From Ciona savignyi (taxonomy: Eukaryota; Chordata; Ascidiacea; Phlebobranchia; Cionidae), in NCBI GenBank assembly GCA_000149265.1, contig CH003394.1, positions 101,356 through 165,355 of the forward strand: a DNA stretch of 64,000 nt. The letters are read 5' to 3'. The notes beneath the pieces were generated by a model. The model had not been told where the DNA came from and did not search any database. It saw only the letters and a program-made list of their open reading frames with translations. Shown in pieces: positions 11,501 to 23,500 of the stretch (the stretch's first letter is position 1; each line of letters opens with the position of its first letter). A program made the position numbers and the translations under genes.

Positions 11501-14500
11501 TGCAATACATTAATAGGGGGTGGTCCATTACATAATATCTACTTATATTTTGGACTTTTCATCATTTGGTGGTATGGTAGTTGTACAATAACACAAAATG
11601 CTTTAATTTCTTAATTACCTTTACATCAAACCTAACCAATTTGCCTTCATCAGCGTTGATTTCTGCTGGCGGTTTCTGGATGAAATTCGGTCGATAATAT
11701 TTCTCAATCGGGCTTTCTTCGTCCGCTGCTAACTGCCCTTTCTCTGGCATCACCCTATGTTGATCATTGAATTCATTTTTACAACTAAAAATGATACTTG
11801 TTAACTCAAAAGTTTTTGAGATCAAAACCATTCATGCGACAGTTGGGTGTGTTTGACCAGGCACTTGACAAACGTTGATTGAACCTAGTGGATTAATAAG
11901 GTGAAACATACACAGCCTTTTGCAACCAGCTACCATAACTGCAATGTGGGCATTTTACAAGTTTTACAACATTTTTCCTTCCCTGCGATTGAACAAGAAA
12001 TTAAATGATATCCAGAAATAAAATTATGATTAAAGGCTTTGAAAAGTGGTTAACATTCTTGTGTACCAATCAAAAGGTTTGAAGCTACCTATAGCTTCCA
12101 AATAGAAACTGATAAAACTAAAATAATATATCAGCCGTAGCAACACACTGTAATAGTTTCACCAACTTGTTGATTAGGCTTGAGTTGTCAAATAACAATC
12201 GTAAACTATGGATTTCCCATCCACACTTGTCATGCTACAAATGACCAGTCCCCTCTGTCCTATAAACTATGAAAATGACCAGTCCCCTCTATCCCATGAA
12301 CTATAAAAATGGCCAGTTCACTCCTGAAGGATAAAAATGACCTGCCCCCCCCCCCCAAATCTATCCAGCAAGAACACTTCATGAACAATCAACCAAACCG
12401 ATGCTTACTCTGGTGGTGCTGCATTCACTGGGGTGGGAGGCGATGGCAACTCGTGCGGCTTTAACTGCGGTGAGGTGAGCGACACTGGTGGACGGACGCG
12501 ACGGGGTGGTGGGCTGATGGGACTGTAGCATGCGATAATCAAGCAGTTATGTGGGTGATGGAATGAAAATGTTCAACAGTTTATTCTACTGAAATAATCT
12601 AAAAGAAACTAAAAACAGCCCTCTCTAACTCTTAATTAGAATTAATAGTCGTATTCATTAAATTGACGAAGAAAAGAAATTATGATACTTTTAAACACAA
12701 CAAATGCATAATACTACATCCGTAGGAAGTTAATTTATTACTTACAGCGTGTAATTTTTAAATTCCATTGCATTTTTTGGCGATTCCAATCCGCCAAAAA
12801 AATATTATTAACATTTAAGACTCGGTCTTATATATCTATACTTCTATTAAACATCAAGCAAATATATTTATATGTGGAAATGGAAAGGCCACAAAGGTAT
12901 TATTGGTGCACAAAAGTGACAAAACCGATTTACAGTGAAGTGATGTAAACTTGCATGCAGAATTGTGATGTCATACAGAACCTGTGATGTCACACATAAT
13001 GTCATACCTTTGTCTAACAATGGCCCGATCTGGGTTCCCGACGTCATTAGCAACGGACATGTTTTTCTCCGATACCATGGCAAGACGTCCTGACGAACTC
13101 ACCCGGCCCTAGTTTGTGAATTCGTTAGTGAAGAAAAATCACAAAAAATTCCCAAGACTGTAAGGTTTTACAACTGATTGGATTTTGTTATATTAATCTT
13201 AAGAATTTTATTAGTTTCGTGCATTAAAATTTCATTTTTTAGCTGTGGATGACGATTTAGGTTTTGAGCGCTAGATTGTAACCTTGTAATGATGATTTTC
13301 CTGCCTTCTCTATTTCTCCGAGAAGCAAAATATACAGAACAGGCTGCTATTCCCTAACGAATATTAAAATATTTAATATTGCACCAAATTGGCAAAGCAA
13401 GCCTAAAGAATTCGATTGATACTGGCCAATACCCATAAATATAAGCCCTAACCAATTGTCACTTGGCCACTCAGCTAATTTGTAATAGCTTGCATATAGG
13501 AACGAAATGAGCTGATTGTAAGCTGTTTGTGTCCTTAAGCAATAAGCATGGCACACAGACATTGCCTGGACACAGTTTGTGTCTTCGGACATGGCACTCA
13601 GACATACACAGTAGTTCTTTGGGTTAAACAGAAGTCTCCCATGATATTTATAGTAGACGGGGTAGGGTAATCGGACAATTGCTGTGTTATAACGCTCCCT
13701 TAGTTATACCACCCATGCAGATAAACATATACTTTTTCTTAACTTATCCTAAAAATTTTAACCAGTATTTATTAACTTAACCTGTGGTTTTTAAACATTA
13801 ACCTTTAAAATGGGCCTCTTACAATATAGTGGTTTCCCTAATCAAGGAGAAATTTCCCATCCCAATGAGGGTTTTTTTAAGAAGTTTAAGGGAAAATATT
13901 CCAGGTTTGGTATACGTTGTGTGAGAAATATTTCAAATCCTTGCAATCTTTTTATCTAATTTTATATGTTTTTTGTTGTTGTATGGGACAAAAAGTTCAA
14001 AAAAAGCAAAAACAGGATTGTATAAAAAAGTTTGGGAACCACTGATAATATTTAATTTCCAACTACAACAGCATTTACCTGTGGGTTGGTGGCAAGTGCG
14101 GTGTAGTTACCATCATCCTCCATACACAGGTGTGGGATGGAGAGTTCATGGGATCCATCATTGTGGCTGTGGTGGATGTAATGTTGAGATCGCTTCGATA
14201 TTTGCTTCCCGTCTTTGAACCAGAAAATCTGCACAAAATCAAATTAGGAGAGGATTCGGGCAACGATATAGGAAGAGAAAGATTAAATTGAAATTGCTTA
14301 CAATAATTATGGTAAATTATTCCAACCCTGTCCGCAACAATCACCCCAACCCTAGAACTAAGCAAAAGAAACATCCCGAAATGTAACAATAAAAAAAGTA
14401 CAATTTTGGCACAGTTTTTTGCTCAGACTATGTAACAGTTGCATTGTACTCTAAAGTAGGGGGCATTAATACACATGTAATTGTCAGATTAGCATGCGCC

Positions 14501-17500
14501 CACCGTCGGGTTACGGAGGCTATTTCACTCTGTTGTGTATGATTGACCCGTTCTCTAAATTTGGTACAACCCATTATTTACTGGGTCAAGGCTATGTCTG
14601 TAAAGTGCCTTGCTCAAGGTCATAACAATCAGGTAGCGACCAGTATCGAACCTGCAACTCTTTGACTAAAAGGCAATGCATTAACCCATCTAACAAAGAC
14701 ATTATTACCAACCTTAGCAGGTGGCTTGGCTGTAACTCTGCAAACGAACTTGGTTGATGTACCATCCATGGCTTTGAAGTTCTTCAGCACTGTTGTAAAC
14801 ACCGGAGCTTTCTATGGGAAAATAAAAATTGAACAGAAGGCATGTGCAGAAAATTATTAATTTTCAAATTTGGTTAAGTTTAGTTTACATTTTTATAATG
14901 AATACATGCAACAGGACCTTTTACAAATATACTGGAAAATGGAAAAATTTGACACAAGTGTTAAAACTAAGTTCTGTATACAATATTACTATTTAGTATA
15001 TGTATAGGGAGATGTAGTTGCTAAACCTAATGTATAATTAAAAAGCACCTTTTATATTGAAGTCAAAATAAGCAATTATTTGTTTAATATTACTTGTATA
15101 GTGTTTATTTTGTTTGGCAGTGATGATTCTGAAAATGTATAATTTGTAAAATGAGTGCCAGAATAAACTTATCAAAAAAAGTTTTTTATCAGCTTTTATT
15201 ATAACTTCCCTGTGTTATTAGTATCACAGCAAGTAGGGAAATCCCCAGAAGTGGGAAACTATTTCAGTGTCTTACAAATGAAATATATTCTATAAAGACC
15301 CCAATTTCATTTTTTTTATGCTTCAAAAACCACCAAGATTATCCAACGACTGTAGCCCTTTACAGGTTCGACATGAAAGAAGCTGGTATCAAACATACCA
15401 CCGTGATGTCAGCATTTCAGCTTTTTATAAGTCACAATGGATTTTCCTACACATTAACAAGCGTACCTGCTGCTCGACTGGGACATCTTCATAAACCCCA
15501 TCAGCTGGATCCTCCACAACCGGTGGAGACCTTTCCAGTCGGTATTCAATCTCATTCATTAATCTCTGCTCGAAATTCGAAACCTTGTATTCCTGCAGTT
15601 AATATGGATTATTGCAGAAGGTAAGGTATGTGAAATTATAATCTTAATCTTGATCTAATAGAATCTTAAATTAAAGTACTACAATCATAATCTAAGAATA
15701 GTTTTTTGTCAGAAAGTGTAGTCTGGTACGTTAGTGCGTCGCCTTTCAGACGAAGGATTGCAGGTACGAAACTGATTGCTAGCTAGTCGGTTGTGTCCTC
15801 AGGCAAGACACTTAACGATTATTCCCTGAACCCAGTGAAATGATGGGTTCTACCAAATTAAAGTCTGAATCATACACAACACACTATAATAGATCCGGTA
15901 ACCCAACGGTGGGCCCAATGTAATCTGGTGATTACCGGTGTGTTAACGCCCATTGTGTTTTTCCATTAACGGACATAAACATGAATTTCCTATCTTATTC
16001 TAAACTTAATACAAAGGGAGTGTATACCTAATGGTCTTACATTTTATCGAGGTACATTCTAAAATAATATGACAAATAATTTATACATTTCCAGAATTGT
16101 CCTATTATTTAGTAATGCCACTTTAATATCCCAATTTATAACTTGGACCAAATCAAATGGTAAGGAAGTAATATATCAAGTATACAAAAAAAATGCAAAA
16201 ACCTAAATGAATTTATGGAAAATATAGAAATTTTAAAATAAGCATATTTGCAGATATAAATAGCCTATATACAGGTTATATATACATAGCCAACATTACA
16301 AATATAAAATAAAACATTAAAGAGAAAAATTAGAGATTGTGAAGTATATAAATGGCGGTAAAGCAAAGGTGCAGCATGAAGACAAAGGAAAAATGGCAGA
16401 TCACTTGTCAAGGACATTCTGAATCCTGTGTTGCCATCTTTTAAAAAAAGATGCTTTAAAATCTGTTTTATTAACGGAATATAACAGAAGTATTTCCATA
16501 AATCTCAGTGACAGTTTTTTTGGCAAAAATTGCAGGAAGCATGAAAATGAGAGTAGAAAGCAGGAGCAGAGTGAATGGTGGTAAAGATATGGTCAATGGA
16601 TTTTGTGGCATTGTGCATGGATTTGTGTGACACTCAGCAAATGGATTGCTGGTAATGGAATAATATCTTTTCATTCAGACTTTTTGTATAATTCTTACTT
16701 CTTCATTTATAGTCAATTCAGTTAACACTCACCAGGTTATACTCAACCTTTAACACTGCAATTACAAGATGTGAAAACTGCTTAGTCATGAAATTAAGAT
16801 TAATCTCTAAAAAATCTCTTTGCAAATTGCCAAAGTTTGGCGGAAATATTTTTTCATTGGAGGAAATATATTCACCACTTTTGCATTTAATGGAGTCTAT
16901 TTCTATTTTTATGTAGCTATAAAATCACTCGAATGTGAAATAACTGCCATAAATATCGTATTCCAAAAGAAAGGCCTTTTAAGCAACAGTTGAAGTTTAG
17001 TTTAAACTAATCAATCTAAGAGGTTGACTTTTAACATCACAGAATGATATTGACTTCGTTCCAGTTTATTTAACTGTACAGTATTAACATTATACAAAGA
17101 GACTTTCATAGATTGTTATGAACCTGATAGATTATGATTTTATTCAGATATTGTACCTTTTTGATAATCACAATAATTTACTTTTTTGAGCTGAAGATAA
17201 TTCTCTTAAAATGTCTGTTCTTTGGCATCACATAACCAATCTGTTGTCTGGTTATTTTTACGCTTATTCATGCATGTGAATTGCATTTTGTGTGGTGGTA
17301 GCGTGGGTCTGAGTGAAAATACCTGAGGTTCAATCTCAAGAATAGCAGCCAAGGTAGGGGAGTAAAGTATGTAGTCACCATCAGTGGTCACTTCAAGCTA
17401 GAGAAGTGCGAGAAAAAGGGGAAGTGAGAGAGGGGTAGTCTAATGTGCACCTGTAGGTGGGCCATTGGTGTGGTGGTTGATGACATCATAGCTTGCCTGT

Positions 17501-20500
17501 GTTCTATATCGCGCTGTATAATCGCAAACTCTCTGCTTGAAGTGTTTCTCTAAAATTTCACAACCCAGCCAGTAACATCAAATTTTCACAACGGTGCACA
17601 GACAACTTAAATTTGTTAAGTCTGTTTTGCATCAAACAGTAGTCATACAATTGCACGTGAAACTGAAACAGCTGATTTAGTCCGGTCATAAATTTAATCC
17701 AATCACATTACATTATCATCTATGCTTTTTGGGGGTCAATTCCAACATCGGAATTCATTAGAATTTATATGACCATCTACTTACTTGTTTAGTTTGTTTA
17801 GGTGTAGGTGAGGTGACAGTCTGAGAAACTTGTTGAACCAATTGGTCCTTCTCTGCTTTAAAGTTGTGGTTCTCATCGGAGTTGTTGCTGAAAATCGGAG
17901 TTTAAATTATGAATTAAAAAAGAATGCTCCCATGCCGCACACTTATTTATTCAAAGACAATTGTATGTATCTATAAGTGTAGGCCGCATAGTTTGCTAGG
18001 TTAGTTAGTTGCCCCTTTAGCCGAAGGGTTAGGTTTAAAACTATTCGCTAGCTAGGCAAAGTAATAGCATACATTGTATAAACTTTTGGGTTCAAATTGA
18101 TAAAACGTCTCATACAACAGACTTCAATTACTTAAGTAACCCATGTTGGGCGCGAGTTAATTTGTTTGTTACCTGTGTGCGAACGCATCCTTACGCAATC
18201 GCCAGACGATCTGACGATTGCCATGTGATAACGCCCCTTACGTTTTAACATTCACAGGGATAAACAAGAATATCCTATTCTGTGTAAACTCTGTAGTGTA
18301 CAGTTGTTTGGCATAAAATAACTACTGCAATTTATTTAACCAAATCCATTGAAAAGAGGTGAATTGCGCGTTTGAAAAAAACATAACTCCGATCTATAGG
18401 GAAAGTCCCTCCGGGTAATATCCCCAAAAAGTTTTTAAATATCGTAATAACTCTTTCAGTTTTAACAACCTAACTATAGTTCCTGGATCCTTTTTCTACT
18501 TGAATAACTTAGTTGTATGTCGTATTCAACATGGAAAATGACACCATAATTCTCGAAATATTTTGTTTGTTTAAGTTTCTATAATTGGAACAAATACACA
18601 ATGGACGATTGTGGACTAGGTGACGACGATGAACTGCCGTTTTAAACACAACAGTGACACCAATACACCACTTTATGATTCACAAAAATACGGAATGACT
18701 TACGAATCTGGGTATGACGTCGACATTGTATTTATATCCAATGGTAAAGGTGACGTAACTCGTGAAGGCGATGGACTGGAATGGCGGGAAAATGTGGAAT
18801 GATAAACGGGTGGAAAATAATGTTAACAATTGATGGCTGATCCTCGGCACACGGTTATACGTCTATTTCCTGATCGCTAAACACTATGTGGGCCAATAAT
18901 GTTCAGATTATTGCGTTGGTCGGTCAAAAGTCCGATTTAATGTCGACTGACACATAACTCATCTCCGACAGCGGCAGGGATTGAATTAAGAGCTACTCGG
19001 CTGCATATTTGGGTTTTCAACAGAAAGTTTGTATGATCGAAACTGGAGCTAACTCATCCGGTATGGCAACACACTTAGCGACATCGCCTTGGCCCAGTGG
19101 ATTAATATGTTAAATTAAAACAGTCACCATTTCTTATAATATACAACACACTATAATAACTTCGGCAATAGACCGTGGTCACAAATTATTAGGCGGATAC
19201 CGCTAATAAATCTTTCAGCGTGTTTTCTACGCAGCCTAGGATAGGCCCTAGAAATAACACATCCATCCAACCATCTTTTTGTGAAGGCACTACACACTAC
19301 ATTTGATATAGACAACAGGAATTGTAAAACATAGTATAGAAAAGATATGTAGCGATAGCGTAAAATTGCAATTTGCCGGAAGGTTGTGGTTACGAAAGCA
19401 GCTACTAGCCAATATGTTGTGTCCTTGGCAAAGCAAGCTGATTCTTTTTGACAACAGAGATTGAGTCGGTCGAAAAATAGCTGTCAATGTCTCCATTATA
19501 TCCATCCCACTGCAATAGCTTCAGTAACTTGACGGGACGCATGAGGAATCTGACGATGCCCGTGTGATAACTCCACTTTGCTATATCAAATACTTTGCGA
19601 CGAACATGTCTATCTTATGGGACCTACCAGGGCGGCGATACTTTGGGAGATGTAGGTCTACCGTGAGGATGTAATGTCGATGACGGTGGTGACGGTGGTG
19701 ACGTATTGACGTTGATATTCAGTGAAGTTGATACAATGGGTGATGGTGACCTAACAGGCGACACACGCTGCGTAATATCGTGGTGTGGTGATGTCACTGT
19801 GTCGTCATCAACTACGTAAATACGAGGTTGTTGCCTTGGCACAATACTGAACTTTGAAATTTGAGTTTGGGCAGGGGGACTCCCCGGTGTCGGTTGTGAA
19901 ATGACGTGGGATGAGTGGCTTCGGACTGACTGTCTATAAAAAATGACAAATGCAAACTTGAATGAAGTAAATGTAATACTCCGACATCACAATATTTGTT
20001 ATATAGTTTACGACTTACTTAACCTCGTAACTTCGCTAATCATATACAAAAAAACAAATTAATTTGCTTAATGAACGCATTCACAATAGGCCAGGCGTTA
20101 ATTTTACACTTTGCACTTGAATTACAACAACCATGTTTAATACAAGTTATTTGAGTATAGCCTAATCAACTCGCATGTATTAATACATGCAAAATATCAT
20201 TACATAGCAATGTTGGAAATACTCACTGTGCCGGCAGAACTTGAACGGGCCTCAAAAACGTCTGCGGTGGCGCCGGAGACTTGCTTACAACTGAATGGTG
20301 TCCGGAACCTGAATTTAGTTGGTTCTTTTATAAACAGCAGTTAGGAAATGACGAATTGTAGCCTTCCTGACGGATTATTGACACACCACCATTAAATTTA
20401 TTGCAAAATCTGGTATTTTGACCTGATGTATATAGTATTTGTAACTCAATTAATTAATTAGTATATTTCCAGTTTTGTGTGTTATTAGGCTTTCTATTTG

Positions 20501-23500
20501 CCGGTTCACACAATTCTGGTTATTAAAAAACACTAGTCCTATCTGCGGCAAAACCAATCTAACTTGCTATGTAATCAATTAAATATTCATCCAACTTTAT
20601 GAGGAATATATACCTCACTACACGAAAGCCAGCATGGCAAAGAACAATATAAGCGTCCACGACAAACTGACTAGAAAAACATTTAGCTTTATCCCTTGGG
20701 ATGGCAGAACGACGTTATATAAATAATTGTCAGTATAACTCACAGACGAGTTCGGAATATTTTGATAGGTTAAATGAGTTTGTTTTAATGTTGTAAAAGA
20801 GGCACTTAAAGATGAAAAACGTTTTGTATCAGGTAAGTAACGCAATAGAATATGTAACCTGTCTACTCATACACTCCGATCATAACCAGTACAGTAAGCG
20901 ATCAAACAACTTTATAACGTCCACTTTCCTGCAGTCAGTCAATCGCAGAGCATACCAAAATACTCGTTACTCAACGTCTAGCCTGAGGATTGAGTTTGCC
21001 GTGAGGCACGACTATTGTACGCCTGCGTAGGCTGAGCATGCGCAAGCCCCGACTGTTTTAACCTATAACGTTCAATTACATGCACTGATCAATGAAACTA
21101 CTTTCAAATGGTCGGAAATGCGTGCATTATATGGAAATGCATAACTACTAAGTCTTACATCCTCCACTGCGTGTAAATTCTAGTAAAACTGAAACTATAA
21201 TTAAATACAGCCTCCGTGTCTTGTTTTAACTAACCCTCGACTGCGCCCCATGCTTATGATAGGAAATAAATTATGCCTGTAAAATTGCGTGCAAGCTATA
21301 GCGTCACACGTATACTTTATTCTGACTCAAACAATAATTAATTTTATTTTAGAAAACACAAGTGCATCGCATGTTTTCCATCCCGTACATGGTCTGACGT
21401 AAAGTTCACGGACAAATAAAAGGAACAAGATAGCAGTCGGAGACTTCTCTCCTCGTTCGCTCGTCGCCCATAAAAGGCGTTTGGCCCGAGAGTGCGATGA
21501 CGTCACTAATTGTAAGAACGTCACGGGTCACGAGGTTGTCTCGCATGAGCGCACATTAGGATCGCGAGCTGCCGTAATCGATTATTCCGAGTGGAAAAGA
21601 ATGTTGTGTATTTCCGAATGATCACATTGACAACGTAATCGCTAAACAAAATAGGGCTGTGTGTTGATTCAGCCTTGGCTGCCTGGTTAACCGACACATT
21701 CAATATCTCCTTTCCATTACGCCACTGTTTAGCTCGGGCAGTCCTTTTCGAGTTGCCTTCATTTAAAAGCTGTTTAATTCTCCTTTAGCATTTTATTACT
21801 CCCGGTGTCCTGTTGCTGCACACAGCTCAGGGTCGTAATTAAAGACGCAATGCCTGGCTGTAAAACGTAAAACTTAAAATTAACAGACTGAATTTCTTTG
21901 TTTTACGAAAATTCAAGACAGAAAAAAAACAATTACGTCATAGCATACATGACGTCATGGCATTGATGACGTCATGTCATAGATGACGTCACGACATATA
22001 AGACGTCATAGCATAGATGACGTCATTCCACATAGAATCTTACTTCTGACTGCGAGCTTGCATGATGTCACGGCTTCACCAGCCTTGTTCACAGCTTCGC
22101 AGGTGAAATGTCCGGTGTCTTCCGGGAACGCTTCACCAATCACCAAGGTAGCGATCTCACCTGCAAAGCAATATATCAACGTCGGTTAAACGGCGACTGA
22201 ATGGTTATGTGTGACCGCATGATTAGTGCGGCTGATAATATACCGGTTTTTCTATATAAATACGGCTTTAAGCACTAGCCCATCTTTAAAAATGAGACAG
22301 CCCATTAAACAGTTGTATGGACAAATGCTCCACGCGACCAAACTCTTTCAACCTTATAAAAAAGTTCTTACCGACGAGCTCATTATGGATTCGAAACTTA
22401 TCCTGTAGAATATGACATGGGAAGTAATATTCATGTTTAGCAATATTCATGTTTATTTCCCGTTGTTGGATGTGGAAGATAATGAGAAATAAACACAGGT
22501 AATTATATTCGTATATTTATTGGAGACATTTATATGCGATACAGTAAGTTCTGTTTTCTTACCTCGGTGGAGAATCCGGAAGTCCGGACAATCGTCGATG
22601 ACGTCACCTTCTCTCCTCCACGTCAGCACGGGAGGGGGAACTCCCTTGACCCTGCATTCCAGCACCACACATTCGCCCTGCGAGGTCGACAGGTCTTGTA
22701 GGGGCTTGTGGAAGACTGGGGCGACGAAAAAATCTCGCTTCTCTTGCTCGCTGAGAAGGGTACAGCGTTAAAAGAGTGGCGCTGGAAGTTGTGTTAGAAT
22801 TTTGCGGGCACGAAAACACGTTCAACAACTTTCGAAAAAGGGTATAGTTTTTACTTATTTTGTTGATTGCGTTTTATCGGTTAAAATGGTGGTGGGGTAA
22901 TATGGTAATGCACACTAATGGCAAAAATAAGCGAATATAAAACAGAATATTGAATCTTCTTCATTCTATTATTTCTCGACTAAATGTCGTGGTAGGGTAG
23001 TGATGATTATGCACACTAACTCACAACAGAAACGAAGTATAAAACAGTATATTTTATCGTTGTCTATTTTCCGTAAGAATACTAAACACGCCTTGTAGAA
23101 GTTGTTACAACAAAGAGAAATTTCCTGCCGTACCAGTCACTCAAACTGCAGTCGTAAATTTACTTAAAGGCCTACGCGGACGGTACAGTTTAAAATTCAA
23201 GGCATGTAAATTCCATACCAAACAATGTATCAAACACGAATATTTTGTGCGAAATACGCAGTGTTATGTTTTCGTGACTAAACATGTACGATTAGTCGAC
23301 AAAGCTAATATCATTATCAAATACAGTAATAGTGATATAAATCCATTTTTACTAGACTTAGTTTCAAACCCGGCCCTTAGCACACTTGTCGCATGGCTCA
23401 ATCAGTTAGAACGTCGGCTTTTAGCCAATAGTTGTTGGATCGAAACTAGCCGCTTGCTTACACGGGCATGACATTAAAAAAGGCACTTAATGCCTACCAA

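Larger units (their letters stand above)
17323..20308 (-). other. Palladin-like linker exons, Ser/Pro/Thr-rich
   Basis: Exons 20308-20227, 19933-19628, 17887-17785 and 17397-17323 join in frame. The long exon encodes VVDDDTVTSPHHDITQ, SPVRSPSPIVSTS and TSPPSPPSSTLHPHGR, a low-complexity linker. The 17785-17887 exon is Gln-rich and the 17323-17397 exon encodes DGDYILYSPTLAAILEIEPQ. This corresponds to the unstructured region between the N-terminal Ig and the alpha-actinin motif. These exons are supported by splice sites and phase rather than by homology. Confidence 0.72.

Noticed and set aside
16733..16755. 23-nt micro-exon of the palladin-like gene
   Set aside because: Splice signals are good, but its length breaks the frame between two phase-0 exons, and in the required phase it reads TGT TAA.
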